This document shows, piece after piece, positions 54,275 to 63,780 of a DNA stretch of 64,000 nucleotides. The position numbers and the translations under genes are program-made. The DNA comes from Cohnella sp. SGD-V74 (GTDB taxonomy: Bacteria > Bacillota > Bacilli > Paenibacillales > Paenibacillaceae), in the NCBI RefSeq assembly GCF_003001675.1, contig NZ_PVYW01000006.1:186001-250000 (forward strand). The letters run 5' to 3'. The notes under the pieces were generated by a model. That model did not search any database. It worked only from the letters and a program-made list of their open reading frames with translations, and was not told the origin of the DNA. Positions within the stretch are counted from its first letter, which is position 1. Every line of letters begins with the position of its first letter.

Positions 54275-55876
54275 TTAGCCTTCGATGATCTTCTTGAATT
54301 CGTCCAGCTGCCGTTGAATTTCCTCGACCGCTTTGTCGTACCCTGCCGCCTTCAGCTTGGCGCGGAACTCTTCGACCGCCTTGGCCGGATCGCCGGCTTT
54401 GCCCCACACAATCGCCGGTCCCAGCTCTCCCGTCACCTGGGAGATGGCCGTCAGCTCGGCGTCGATCTTGGACTTGTCGAAGATGAACCGGCCGTACGGA
54501 TAAGGCTCCTTGTAGCTGTCGTACTCTTCGTAAAGGGTGGAGATGCCGTCCCATACCGTGTCCGACGGAATTTCGAACCGATCGACGCGTCCGCCCCAGA
54601 AATCGGAGTAATAGGCATCCCGCGCTTCGTCGTAGCCGTCGGGAAGAACCCGCTTGCCGTCCTTGATTTCGTATTGAACCCCTTCGAGTCCGAAGTTGAT
54701 CAACTGATAGATTTCCTTGTCGTTGCGGATCAGATCGTACGCCATAAGCGCTCTCTCCGGATTTTTGCTGTGCGCGCCCACGGAGGTGCCTCCATGCGTG
54801 ATGGACAGCTCGGGCAGATTGCCGCGCGTGCGGGAGAACGGGAACATGAGCAGCTCGGAGCCAGGCTGGTCTTTGTCCATGTTTACCCGCAGCGAAGCGT
54901 AGGTCTGCGTATGGTGCTGGTCCGCTGCGGTCAGTCCGGCTCTCAGCAGCGACCGCGTATCGCCTTTGTAGTTCAGAACGTCTTCGCGCCAATAGCCTTT
55001 GTCGGCCCACTCCTTCGTCATCGTCGCCATTTTCAGGAACACGTCGTCGAAGATCGGGCTGGCCGCCGTATATTTCTCGTCATACGATTTGGCGTGGAAT
55101 ACCGGCAAGTACCCGGTGCCGATCGGCAGCTCCAGCATATCCGTATACGACTGGGTGAAGCCGATATAAGGGCCGATGCCGCCCGATTGCGTATCCCAAG
55201 GCACGACGCCTTGCTTGTTGTCCTTCACGTACTGGAAGTACTTGCCGAGCGTCTCGAAATCCTTGATCGGCTCGTTGATGCCGGCCTCCTTCGCCCAATC
55301 GCCGCGATAATAGATGCCGTGGTTGACCCACTGGGTAAAATCGTTCTCGGGAATGAGCACGATCTTGCCGTTGAACTTGCTCTCGTCCCAGTCCTCCGGA
55401 GGAATCGATTCCCAAGTCCGGGGCGCATACGTCGGCAGCAGGTCGTCGATATTCATGAACGCGCCGCGCTGAGCGTTGTTCCACGTATCGAGCCAGTCGG
55501 TCGCGATCGTGATCAGATCAATCGCCTCTCCTGAAGCGAGCGTCAAGTTGTACTTCGTCTGCCAGTCCGCCCATTCGATCCATTTCCACTCCAGCTCCGC
55601 GTTGATTTTCTCCCTCATCAACTGGTTGACCTTCTCGAACACCTTCTCGAATTGGCCGTTGGTCGGTTTGTCCCCGAGCACCAGATAACTGATCTTCACG
55701 AACTTGGACGTGTCCACGCCCCCTTCGCCTTTAGAGGCGCTGGCAGACGGAGACTGGCCGCCCGACGATTCGGCGCTCCCCTTGTTTCCGCCGTCTTTGC
55801 TGCCGCTGCACGCGGCCAGAGCGACAACCAGAACGAGCGATAGCGCCATGAACAGAACTTTCTTCCCTCTGAACAT
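54275..55876 (-). CDS. Sugar ABC transporter substrate-binding lipoprotein (LplA type)
   Basis: 533 residues from the ATG at 55876 behind GGGGAGG; the longer frame to 55975 has no SD. Lipobox ALAAC (Cys 23), then a Ser/Gly-rich linker and a large two-lobe binding domain (FVKISYLVLGDKPTNGQFEK). At over 500 residues it belongs to the LplA-like group that works with LplB/YtcP permeases, as found just upstream. The 137-bp gap in front contains a TGTAACCGGTTTCA operator, so it may have its own promoter. Confidence 0.93.
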   Translation of the reverse strand: MFRGKKVLFMALSLVLVVALAACSGSKDGGNKGSAESSGGQSPSASASKGEGGVDTSKFVKISYLVLGDKPTNGQFEKVFEKVNQLMREKINAELEWKWIEWADWQTKYNLTLASGEAIDLITIATDWLDTWNNAQRGAFMNIDDLLPTYAPRTWESIPPEDWDESKFNGKIVLIPENDFTQWVNHGIYYRGDWAKEAGINEPIKDFETLGKYFQYVKDNKQGVVPWDTQSGGIGPYIGFTQSYTDMLELPIGTGYLPVFHAKSYDEKYTAASPIFDDVFLKMATMTKEWADKGYWREDVLNYKGDTRSLLRAGLTAADQHHTQTYASLRVNMDKDQPGSELLMFPFSRTRGNLPELSITHGGTSVGAHSKNPERALMAYDLIRNDKEIYQLINFGLEGVQYEIKDGKRVLPDGYDEARDAYYSDFWGGRVDRFEIPSDTVWDGISTLYEEYDSYKEPYPYGRFIFDKSKIDAELTAISQVTGELGPAIVWGKAGDPAKAVEEFRAKLKAAGYDKAVEEIQRQLDEFKKIIEG

Positions 55877-55918
55877 CCTTTTTCCTCCCCTGGGATTTCG
55901 ATTTTTCCACGCCACATC

Positions 55919-55932
55919 TGTAACCGGTTTCA
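55919..55932. promoter_or_regulatory. LacI/CcpA-type operator before the binding-protein gene
   Basis: TGTAACCGGTTTCA fits the cre consensus TGWAANCGNTNWCA at every position and also matches the sites at 60746-60842. It could bind the local LacI protein, CcpA, or both. Confidence 0.6.
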
Positions 55933-56013
55933 TTCCTATGTGAAGGAGCTGCCTGTTGCGGCGTCTCCGGCACATCTTGCTCCTGCATTGCTCGACCGCC
56001 TGCGGCTCCGGCT

Positions 56014-56919
56014 TCAGCCTTTGACCGCTCCGACGGTGAGGCCTTTGATGAAGTACCTTTGCACGAACGGATAAAACAGAATAACCGGACCCGTAGCCAC
56101 GATCGCCGTAGCCATCTTCATCGATTCGAGCGGCATGTCACGCAGCGGAACGTTGGAGGCAGCCGAGGAGTTGCGGATAAAATCCGCCCTCGTGATCACG
56201 TTGTACAGAAACAGCTGAAGCGGCCGGTACTCCACGTCGGAGGTCAGGAACAGCATCGCGTTGTACCATTCGTTCCAGTAGCCGAGCGCGATGAACAGCC
56301 CGATCGTCGCCAGGGCCGGAGTCGTCATCGGCAGAATCAGCTTGCGGAAAATCATGAAGTCCCCCGCCCCGTCGATCTTCGCGGATTCGGTAATCGCATG
56401 CGGAATGGACTGAACGAAAGCCTTCATCATGATGATGAGGAAAGGAGTGAGCAGGCCCGGCAGCAGCACCGAGAGATAATTATTTTTCAGGCTGAGATAC
56501 TGCGTCATGAGCAGATAGAACGGGACGAGTCCTCCGGAAAACAAAGTCGTGAAATAGATATAGAAGGAAATCCGGTTCCGATAAGGAAAATCCGGCCGCT
56601 GCAGCGCGTATCCCGTCATGGCGACGAGAAACAGTCCGATCGCGGTTCCGAGCACGGTGAGGGCAATCGTTACGAAGTACGCGCCGATCACGAGGTTCGG
56701 GTTCTCGAAGACGATCCGGTACGCGAACACGGTGAAGTCCTTCGGCCAGAAATTGAAGCCGTTCGATTGGATCGAACGCTCGGAAGTGAGCGACGTGCCC
56801 AGGACGAGCACGAAGGGCAGCACGCACGCGAGGGCGAACGCGCCGATAAAGCCGTAGCCGACGATACGGACGAGACGCTCCGAGACGCTCGAACGAATGC
56901 TGCGGGAAATCTGTTCCAT
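56014..56919 (-). CDS. Carbohydrate ABC transporter permease (YtcP/LplC type)
   Basis: 301 residues, six helices, SD AGGAGGG. The EAA loop contains ESAKIDGAGDFMIFRKLILP, and the protein ends RYFIKGLTVGAVKG. SGGLVPFYLLMTQ and FNFWPKDFTVFAYRIVFENP are typical of the YtcP/LplC group, which transports complex plant-derived oligosaccharides. It is 13 bp behind its partner permease in the GH35 operon. Confidence 0.94.
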   Translation of the reverse strand: MEQISRSIRSSVSERLVRIVGYGFIGAFALACVLPFVLVLGTSLTSERSIQSNGFNFWPKDFTVFAYRIVFENPNLVIGAYFVTIALTVLGTAIGLFLVAMTGYALQRPDFPYRNRISFYIYFTTLFSGGLVPFYLLMTQYLSLKNNYLSVLLPGLLTPFLIIMMKAFVQSIPHAITESAKIDGAGDFMIFRKLILPMTTPALATIGLFIALGYWNEWYNAMLFLTSDVEYRPLQLFLYNVITRADFIRNSSAASNVPLRDMPLESMKMATAIVATGPVILFYPFVQRYFIKGLTVGAVKG

Positions 56920-56932
56920 TGTTTTCGCCCTC

Positions 56933-57844
56933 CTAGAACAAAGAATGGTCCGGGGATGTTTTGCGGACGACCCAGTTGCAGGTTACGACGATGACGAAGC
57001 CGAAGACGGACTGGTACAGGCTGACGGCGCTTCCCGTCGAGAAGTTGAAATTGTTCATGAGCGTGCGGAAAACGTAAGTCTCGATAATGTCGGTGGTCGG
57101 GTACAGCATCGTGTTGTTGGCGCCGACGAGATTGTAGAACAGTCCGAAGTTGCCCTTGAGGACGCCGCCGAGAGAGAACAGCAGGAGAATGATGAACGTC
57201 GGCTTGAGCCAGGGAAGGACGATGTAGACGATGCGCTGCAGCGCGTTCGCTCCGTCGATCTCCGCGGCTTCGACGATCTCGTGGTCGAGACCCATGATCG
57301 CGGCGAAGTAAATGATCGAGCCGTAGCCCGTCGTCTGCCACAGGTACACGATGACGATGATGAAAGGCCAGATGTTCGGATTGGAGTAGGTTTTAACCGG
57401 ATCGAGTCCGACGGACACCAGGAAGCTGTTCAGTACCCCGTAGTCGTAACTGAGAAAATTGTACGCGATCAGCCCAATGAGCACGGCGGAGATGAAGTAA
57501 GGCAGGAAGAGGAACGTTTGGGCGATCTTTTTGAACCATTTTCTCCGCAGCTCGTTGAGCAGCACGGCCACGAACACTTGCAGAGCGTTGCCGATCAGGA
57601 TAAAGGCCAGATTGTATAAAATCGTGTTGATCGTCAGGCGCGCCAAATCTCCGTTAATGACGAGGAAGCGGAAATTCTCCCATCCGACGAACGGACTGCG
57701 GAAGATCCCGTCGGTGTAGTTGTACTTAATGAATGCAAGGTATAAGCCCGGCATCGGCAAGTAAGCGAAGATGAGGAAGAAAACGATGGCGGGCAAACAC
57801 ATCAGCAGCAGCGTGCGATTGGTCCAAAGCCGTTGCAGCCGCAT
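56933..57844 (-). CDS. Carbohydrate ABC transporter permease (LplB type)
   Basis: 303 residues from the ATG at 57844, 8 nt after AAGGAGG (three more codons are possible from a GTG). Six helices; the N-terminus has AIVFFLIFAYLPMPGLYLAF and VGWENFRFL as in LplB proteins. The EAA loop contains EAAEIDGANALQRIVYIVLP. It forms the channel with the next permease. Follows the GH35 gene closely, so import and cleavage are co-expressed. Confidence 0.94.
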   Translation of the reverse strand: MRLQRLWTNRTLLLMCLPAIVFFLIFAYLPMPGLYLAFIKYNYTDGIFRSPFVGWENFRFLVINGDLARLTINTILYNLAFILIGNALQVFVAVLLNELRRKWFKKIAQTFLFLPYFISAVLIGLIAYNFLSYDYGVLNSFLVSVGLDPVKTYSNPNIWPFIIVIVYLWQTTGYGSIIYFAAIMGLDHEIVEAAEIDGANALQRIVYIVLPWLKPTFIILLLFSLGGVLKGNFGLFYNLVGANNTMLYPTTDIIETYVFRTLMNNFNFSTGSAVSLYQSVFGFVIVVTCNWVVRKTSPDHSLF

Positions 57845-57868
57845 CGGCGGCACCTCCTTCCGGAATCG

Positions 57869-60676
57869 TCAGGCCGGTATAAAATCGAGCCGTTCAAGCG
57901 CGCCGGCCGCGCTCGCGTCTACCGCTTCCAGCAGAAGCGACAGCCGCTCTCCCGCGCCGCCGTCTCCGAGCCACGGCCCGGGAATCCAGAACGAGCCCGC
58001 GTCTCCCCCGCTCATGCTCGGACGCTCCGTTCCCCCATCGAGCCATAGGCGGGAGACGAGACGGTCCCCGACCAGCACATTCAGCTTCAGCCCGGAGCCG
58101 CTGATGCGGACGCGCCAGCCTTCGGCGCTCGGGGAGGCCGGGATCGGCGCGAACAGCCAGCGCATCTCCCCCGGCTCCAGCCGGCAGGGCCATTCGGCGG
58201 CGTCTTCCGATACTTCGCCCGATCGGACGCGCGCTTCAGCCGCAAGCTCCTGTTCCCCCACTCCGGCCAACTGCCACTTTCGAGCTGCATTCCCTTCGTA
58301 GACGACCACGTCTCCCGCCCCGGCTTCCGTTGTCCGCTCCAGGAACGCTGCCAGCAGCGCGGCCTCTCCCGGAACGATGTACGGCGTTACGTCCAGATAA
58401 GGATCGTACGGATTGACTTGGCCCGCGTCGACTCCGTTCACGTAAAGACGAACCCTTCCTTGCAATCCGTCAAAATGAACCGTCCACGAATCGGCATCCG
58501 CCGCAGCCGGGAACGAGCGCCTGAAGCATTCGAGCGCCGGCCTCTCCGAGGACAGCCAGCCGCCGAAGCCCGCGATCGTCCAGGAGCGGTCGTCCAGCTC
58601 CGGGCTCGCCCATTCGGCGAGCCGTTCCCGCTCCGCCTCTCTGACGTATCGCGTTCGCCAGCTGCCTCCGAGCCGATGTACTTTGGAGACGGACACGACG
58701 TCCTTCAGCCCCTTCGCCGAACAAATATCGAGCCCGGGCAGACGGGCATCGTGGAAGTTGGAATGTCCCCAGATTTCCGCGCGGACGGCCAGCTTGCGGA
58801 TCGCCGTTTCCGGGGAATCCACGTAGCGGTCGGACCCTCCCGGAACGTAGGTGCCGCGGTAAGCGCCGTCGGCGTAGAGCGACAAGACGTCGCTCGCCCG
58901 GCGCAGCAGCCATCCCGTCCGCTTGCCCGCGGCGGCTTCCCCGAGCTCGGCTTCATACCAGGCGTAGCCCCGATAGATGCCATGCTGCTCCAGGAAGTCC
59001 AGCCGAGGAACGGAGCGCAGCTCGGCTCCGCCCAGCGGCGCGGTCGGATCGGCCGAAGCTGTCGTCCACCGCATGGCCGTCGGAACGGGCGAGTCGTCAT
59101 ACCGCTCGCGCGGCTTCGATTCGATCTCCCCGTCCGCTCCGATCCGCTCTGCCGTTAAGGCGGTCTCCCTGTCGACGACCGCCAGCGTCAAGCGTGAGCC
59201 GTCCGGCTTGGTTGCGCGAATCCATGCCGGCCGCTGTTCTCCGAATGCGATGCGGATACGGCTGCCGTCGTTGGCTGGCTCCGCTCCTTCCGTCTCCCAG
59301 ACGAGCGCATCGGCGCAATCGCCGATCGCCAGTTCCCCCGCTCCTTCCGCATGGAACGCGATCAGCAGACCGCTCTCGTTCTCTTCGCGCAGGAACAGCT
59401 CCGCGGTCGAATGCAGCAGCGTTCCCCATTCGGCAATCGGCAGGTTCGTCGGCAGCGCAATCGAGCCGCCGGCAGCCAGTCGGAGAGGAACGATTCGCCC
59501 GTCCGGAAGTGAGAGCGGAATGTCCTCGGCCCTGTGCGGCTCCTCTTGCGTCCGCTCTCCCGCATGATGAAGGAATACGAGCTGTCCTCCGCGGCTTAGT
59601 TCGAGCGCCCTGGGACCGAGGACGGCTTGGAGCGCACCTTCTTCGACGCCGATTGCCGGGGGGACGGTCAGCGGAACCGCCTCGGCGAACGATTCGCCGT
59701 AAGCGTCCATGAGTCGCCTCAGAAGACGGCCTTCGTACGCTTCCGGGCGAATGCGTCCTTCGGGCGAGATCATCCCTCCGAAATCGTAGTCGGACGTCAG
59801 GAAGGCGAGCGGATCTCCCCAGTTGTTGGTCGCGTTCGAGAAGCCGAAGTCCGTTCCGGACATCTGCAAGTACGGACCGAGCAGCTTCGTCCCGCAGGAC
59901 AGCAGCCTGCGCAGCAAGAAATGGGAACGGTTCGTCTCGGTCACGAGCAGCGGATAGTTCCGTTCGGCCAGCCGCTCCCGGTAGCGGAGCACCTTCTCCT
60001 CGAACTCGGGATCGCGATCGTTCGGATAGAAGTTGCACGCCGGAACGACCCCCTCCGCGTCTCCGGTCGCCTCGGACAATCCTCCTTGCCCGGCGCAGGC
60101 GATCAGCGGCACCTCAATCCCGTGGCGTAACGCCATATCTCTCAGCGCCGCGATGTAGCCCGCAGGGTCCTGGCAGCCATAGAAATCCAGCTCGTTCTCG
60201 AGCTGTACGCAGAGGATCGGGCCGCCTTCGGACAGCTGGTGCCGACGCAGAATCGGCAGGATGCGGTCATACCATCTTGAGACGTGCCGCAAGTAGACCG
60301 GATCATTATCCCTTAGGCGAATGCCGTCCTCAGCCAGCAAGTAGGCGGGAAGTCCGCCTCCGTCCCATTCCGAGCAGATGTACGGACCCGGACGGGCGAC
60401 GGCAAGCAAGCCGGCTTCCCGGACCGCTTCCAGGAAAGCGTCGGCATCCCGGTCTCCGTCGAAGCGCCACTTCCCTTCCGACTCTTCATGGTAGTTCCAG
60501 GGAAAATAAACGTCGACGCAATCGTACCCGTACGCCCGGAGCGCAGCCAACCGCTTCGCCCAACGCTCTCGGGGAATTCGGAAATAAAAGGCGGAAGCGC
60601 ATAGGACGATTTGCGCCTGTCCGCGAATCCGGAGAGCCTCTTGCGACAATTGAATGGGAGCAATGCTTGGCAACAT
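57869..60676 (-). CDS. Beta-galactosidase-like glycoside hydrolase, GH35
   Basis: 935 residues from the ATG at 60676 behind GAAGGAGGAG; the frame extends to 60727 without an SD. The GH35 barrel signature RPGPYICSEWDGGGLPAYLL (about 104-123) and the acid/base Glu of CVQLENELDF (about 170) are clear; the nucleophile is probably the Glu of LVTETNRSHF. Jelly-roll domains follow, with a C-terminal galactose-binding-like half. No signal peptide, so it works on imported beta-galactosides. It is the first gene of the operon under the 60868-60897 promoter. Confidence 0.9.
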   Translation of the reverse strand: MLPSIAPIQLSQEALRIRGQAQIVLCASAFYFRIPRERWAKRLAALRAYGYDCVDVYFPWNYHEESEGKWRFDGDRDADAFLEAVREAGLLAVARPGPYICSEWDGGGLPAYLLAEDGIRLRDNDPVYLRHVSRWYDRILPILRRHQLSEGGPILCVQLENELDFYGCQDPAGYIAALRDMALRHGIEVPLIACAGQGGLSEATGDAEGVVPACNFYPNDRDPEFEEKVLRYRERLAERNYPLLVTETNRSHFLLRRLLSCGTKLLGPYLQMSGTDFGFSNATNNWGDPLAFLTSDYDFGGMISPEGRIRPEAYEGRLLRRLMDAYGESFAEAVPLTVPPAIGVEEGALQAVLGPRALELSRGGQLVFLHHAGERTQEEPHRAEDIPLSLPDGRIVPLRLAAGGSIALPTNLPIAEWGTLLHSTAELFLREENESGLLIAFHAEGAGELAIGDCADALVWETEGAEPANDGSRIRIAFGEQRPAWIRATKPDGSRLTLAVVDRETALTAERIGADGEIESKPRERYDDSPVPTAMRWTTASADPTAPLGGAELRSVPRLDFLEQHGIYRGYAWYEAELGEAAAGKRTGWLLRRASDVLSLYADGAYRGTYVPGGSDRYVDSPETAIRKLAVRAEIWGHSNFHDARLPGLDICSAKGLKDVVSVSKVHRLGGSWRTRYVREAERERLAEWASPELDDRSWTIAGFGGWLSSERPALECFRRSFPAAADADSWTVHFDGLQGRVRLYVNGVDAGQVNPYDPYLDVTPYIVPGEAALLAAFLERTTEAGAGDVVVYEGNAARKWQLAGVGEQELAAEARVRSGEVSEDAAEWPCRLEPGEMRWLFAPIPASPSAEGWRVRISGSGLKLNVLVGDRLVSRLWLDGGTERPSMSGGDAGSFWIPGPWLGDGGAGERLSLLLEAVDASAAGALERLDFIPA

Positions 60677-60745
60677 TCTTTTCTCCTCCTTCTTCACGAA
60701 ACCCGGGAACCCTTGCGAATCGTACAACCTCTTTCGTTTCTATCG

Positions 60746-60773
60746 TGTAACCCGTTTCATGAATCCGGTTACA
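60746..60773. promoter_or_regulatory. Two abutting LacI-type operators
   Basis: TGTAACCCGTTTCA (60746-60759) and TGAATCCGGTTACA (60760-60773) stand end to end in the leader of the GH35 operon, within 100 bp of the start codon. Both share half-sites with 55919 and 60829. A hairpin GGATGCT/AGCATCC (60791-60813) separates them from the third site. Confidence 0.6.
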
Positions 60774-60828
60774 TATTGTCGAAAAAACAAGGATGCTGTC
60801 CGTTGAAGCATCCTGAATCTCCTTCGAG

Positions 60829-60897
60829 TGTAACGGGTTACATTTTAAATGAAGCGCTTTCATGTAGAATATAAACTGACTCTCTCGTTTTTGTCAA
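60829..60897 (-). promoter_or_regulatory. GH35 operon promoter with LacI operator
   Basis: Minus strand: -35 TTGACA (60897-60892), 18-bp spacer, -10 TATATT (60873-60868). TGTAACGGGTTACA (60829-60842) lies just after the start point; ATGAAGCGCTTTCAT (60849-60863) at the start point resembles a cre site with one base missing. This layout suits local LacI repression plus catabolite control. Confidence 0.68.
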
Positions 60898-60993
60898 GAG
60901 TATCCTTGGATTCATTTGGCATTTTTTCTTCGGCCTCTGCGAAGCAACGATCTCCGCCGACGAAATCGCCTATCGCGGGAAAGCTCCGTCTCC

Positions 60994-61890
60994 TCACTCA
61001 GACGGAGAAAGCGTCCCTTGGCTGAACGCGACCAGGTGCGCGCGAAAAAGCGCAGCCGCTGCCGTCAAGGTACGATCCTTGCGCCAAGCGAGTCCGATCG
61101 TGCGATGCGGGGAACGATCGGCCAGCGACAGCGCGGCCACGTCCTTCATCGCCACTCCGTCGATCCGGGGCAGCAAAGCGATCCCCAGATTGGCGGCGAC
61201 AAAGCCGAGAACGCCGATGGTTTCCTCGCCTTCGAAGACTACCTGCGGTTCCCTTCCGTTCTCCAGGAACAGCCGATCCAGCAGCGCCCTGCTGCTGAAG
61301 CCCGGCTTTAAGGCAATGAACTTCTCGTCGGCGATCTCCTCGAATTCGACCGACCTGCGGCCCGAGAACGGATGGGCTCGATGCACGAACACGAACAATT
61401 CCTCCGTCCACAGACTACCCCATGCGATCTCCGGCGTCGTATCGGTCACCGCCGACAAACAGAAATCCGCCTCTCCCCGCCGAAGCTGCTCCAGCATGGC
61501 CGACGACGAATCCTGATGCAGCTTAAACGAGACGTGCGGATAGCGTTCCCGGAAGCTCCCGAGCAGCCGGGGAACGAAGGATATCCCCAGCGACTTCAAG
61601 AAGGCAAGCGATACTTCGCCGAATTGCGTTTGCTGCAGCTGACGCAGCTCCAGCTTCGCCTCTTCCATCTCCTGCAGAATTCTCGCGGCTCTGGCATAGA
61701 AAGATCGGCCATAGCGATTTAACCGGACGGTTCGCCCCTGCCTGTCGAACAGATCGACTCCCAGTTCCCGCTGCAGCTTGGCAAGGGATCGGCTGAGCGC
61801 GGGCTGAGAGACGGAGAGCCTCTCCGCCGCTTTCGTGAAATGCTCTTCCTGCGCCGCTGCGCGGAAATATTCAAGCTGCTGCCATTCCAT
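60994..61890 (-). CDS. LysR family transcriptional regulator
   Basis: 298 residues from the ATG at 61890, 8 nt after AAGGAGG; a longer frame to 61947 lacks an SD. The winged HTH is MEWQQLEYFRAAAQEEHF, then AAERLSVSQPALSRSLAKLQ; the substrate domain follows. It is divergent from the TauE/SafE gene (190 bp apart), the usual LysR arrangement, so it probably controls that exporter. The inducer is unknown. Confidence 0.93.
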   Translation of the reverse strand: MEWQQLEYFRAAAQEEHFTKAAERLSVSQPALSRSLAKLQRELGVDLFDRQGRTVRLNRYGRSFYARAARILQEMEEAKLELRQLQQTQFGEVSLAFLKSLGISFVPRLLGSFRERYPHVSFKLHQDSSSAMLEQLRRGEADFCLSAVTDTTPEIAWGSLWTEELFVFVHRAHPFSGRRSVEFEEIADEKFIALKPGFSSRALLDRLFLENGREPQVVFEGEETIGVLGFVAANLGIALLPRIDGVAMKDVAALSLADRSPHRTIGLAWRKDRTLTAAAALFRAHLVAFSQGTLSPSE

Positions 61891-62080
61891 CCGTTCGTCC
61901 TCCTTTTTCGATGCAATTATAACATCATTATCCTGCAAATGATGCATTTCACTTATCCGATTCGCTGTGATTTACTATATAAGTCGAACCAATGAAGGGG
62001 AAGCCCATTACATTCCGAAAGGGATGGCTTTGCCGGCTTCAGACAGGTTGTTTTGAGTTGAAAGGAAGTGACTCGCTCTC

Positions 62081-62854
62081 ATGCTTGCGCAAGTCGCCCT
62101 GTCCATGTTCGCGATCGGATTGCTGCTCGGCTTCGTAGGCGCGGGCGGATCGGGCTTCATCATCTCCATCCTTACGGTCGGATTCGGCTACTCGATCCAC
62201 ACCGTGCTGGGAACCGCCTTGCTGGCCATGCTGCTGTCTTCGCTCTCCGGCGCGGTCAGCCATTACAGGCAGGGCAACATGCGGCTTGGCATCGGCGTCG
62301 TCGCCGGAGCGGGCGGCGCGGCGGGAGCCTGGTGGAGCTCCGGACTGGCGGTAGACATCCCCAGCCGGACGCTCGGCATGCTGACCGCGAGCATGCTGAT
62401 TCTGTCCGGAGCGGCCCTGTGGCTCAGGCTGCGCTTCGGAGCTCGTCGCGATGCGGAGGCAGCCGAGGAGCCGGCGGCCGACGCGAAACGCGGAACGCTC
62501 CGGAGCCGGCTTGGCGCGCTCGGCATCGGACTCGCCACGGGCACGATGTCCGGGTTGTTCGGAATCGGCTCCACCCCGTTCATCCAGCTCGGCCTGCTCG
62601 CCGTGCTCGGTCTGTCCGCGCGGCTGGCCGCAGGCACGACAATGGCAATTATCGTCCCGATCGCGCTTGGCGGAGGGCTCGGCTATTACCGGACGGGCCA
62701 CCTGGATCTGGGGCTGCTGGCGGCGGTCGCCCCGAGCATCATGCTCGGCTCCTATTTGGGCGCCAAACTGACGGGACGGGTTCCCGTGCGTTTCCTGCAA
62801 GGAGCGATCGTCGCGGTGCCGATAGCGGGCGGCTTGATTTTGCTGATCGGCTGA
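62081..62854 (+). CDS. TauE/SafE family membrane transporter
   Basis: 257 residues with about eight hydrophobic helices. The repeated signature is seen twice: FVGAGGSGFIISILTVGFGY in the first half and SGLFGIGSTPFIQLGLLAVL in the second. The family exports sulfite, sulfoacetate or similar organic anions. SD AAAGGAAG lies somewhat far from the ATG at 62081. Divergent from the LysR gene, followed after 75 bp by the SGNH hydrolase. Confidence 0.9.
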   Translation: MLAQVALSMFAIGLLLGFVGAGGSGFIISILTVGFGYSIHTVLGTALLAMLLSSLSGAVSHYRQGNMRLGIGVVAGAGGAAGAWWSSGLAVDIPSRTLGMLTASMLILSGAALWLRLRFGARRDAEAAEEPAADAKRGTLRSRLGALGIGLATGTMSGLFGIGSTPFIQLGLLAVLGLSARLAAGTTMAIIVPIALGGGLGYYRTGHLDLGLLAAVAPSIMLGSYLGAKLTGRVPVRFLQGAIVAVPIAGGLILLIG

Positions 62855-62929
62855 TCGGCTGTCCGGATTGGCTTGACGAGAGCCGGGCGAAACTGCGAGA
62901 CCTATCCCCGAGAAGAAAGGATGTCGAAC

Positions 62930-63643
62930 ATGAACCTGACGGATTGGAAGCAGCGCCCGGAAATCTCCCGGCGCATCGTCGCTTTCGGTTCAAGCAATAC
63001 AGCTCTGACCGCGGACAACGAAGGACGGCTCGGCTGGGCGGAATGGCTGCACGTTCAGGCGCGCGAACATATCGGAAGCCACGTCTCCGTCATCAACCAA
63101 GGCGTCGGAGGAGAGACGACCGAGCATTTGCTGGACCGGATCGGACGCGACGTCGAGCCTTTGTCTCCTTCGCTGGTCATCGTGACGATCGGCGGCAACG
63201 ATATGATTACGGAGATGCCGCTTCCCCGGTACAAGTCGAATCTGCGGCAAATTTGCGAGCTTGTCCGTTCCTTCGGCGCCGAACCTCTCCTGCAGACGTA
63301 CTACTGCCCGGTATACGAAGACAGCGGCATCCCCGGTTTCCGGCCGCGATTCGAAGCCGCCATGGATGCCGTCCGGCAAACGGCCGATGAGCTAGGAACC
63401 GCTCTCGTCGATCAATACTCGCATTTCGAGCCGTTCTATCGGGCCGACCCGTCCGATTACCGCAAGCTGATGAGGGATTGGCTTCATCTGAACGCCTGCG
63501 GCAATCTGGCCATGGCGCGATACTTGCTGAGCCGCCTGGGTCTGCCGCTCGCGAATGCGCCGCAGAGCCTGGAACCGGAAGCAAGCCTCCTTCTCCGGCG
63601 ATTGGAAACCTCCCCGGAAAGCGGGTCGTTCTCGAACGGATAG
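62930..63643 (+). CDS. SGNH/GDSL-type hydrolase
   Basis: 237 residues from the ATG at 62930, with AGAAAGG 8 nt upstream; an ATG at 62921 sits against that SD. Block I is VAFGSSNTAL, where the usual GDS reads GSS but the Ser nucleophile is kept. Block II Gly is in NQGVGGETTEHL, block III is IGGNDM, and block V is DWLHLN with the catalytic Asp-x-x-His. These hydrolases remove acetyl or acyl groups, often from plant polysaccharides. No signal peptide. The terminator at 63661 follows, so it ends the transcript. Confidence 0.9.
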   Translation: MNLTDWKQRPEISRRIVAFGSSNTALTADNEGRLGWAEWLHVQAREHIGSHVSVINQGVGGETTEHLLDRIGRDVEPLSPSLVIVTIGGNDMITEMPLPRYKSNLRQICELVRSFGAEPLLQTYYCPVYEDSGIPGFRPRFEAAMDAVRQTADELGTALVDQYSHFEPFYRADPSDYRKLMRDWLHLNACGNLAMARYLLSRLGLPLANAPQSLEPEASLLLRRLETSPESGSFSNG

Positions 63644-63660
63644 ACGAGATTAAAATAGCA

Positions 63661-63702
63661 ACGGCGGTGCAGGGATCGCTTCCCGGCATCGCCGTTTTTT
63701 TT
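63661..63702 (+). terminator. Rho-independent terminator
   Basis: ACGGCGGTGC (63661-63670) pairs with GCATCGCCGT (one G-T wobble), followed by eight T residues. It ends the TauE/SGNH transcript. Confidence 0.9.
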
Positions 63703-63780
63703 AATGGAGTTAATCAAGTCCCAGCTTCTCGCGCCGTTTATTCGCAATGCGCAAAGCGCAATCTTGCACTTTGAGAATTT

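Noticed and set aside
62068..63390. Plus-strand open frame spanning TauE/SafE and SGNH genes
   Set aside because: Arg-rich translation in the wrong frame over two genes with clear family motifs.
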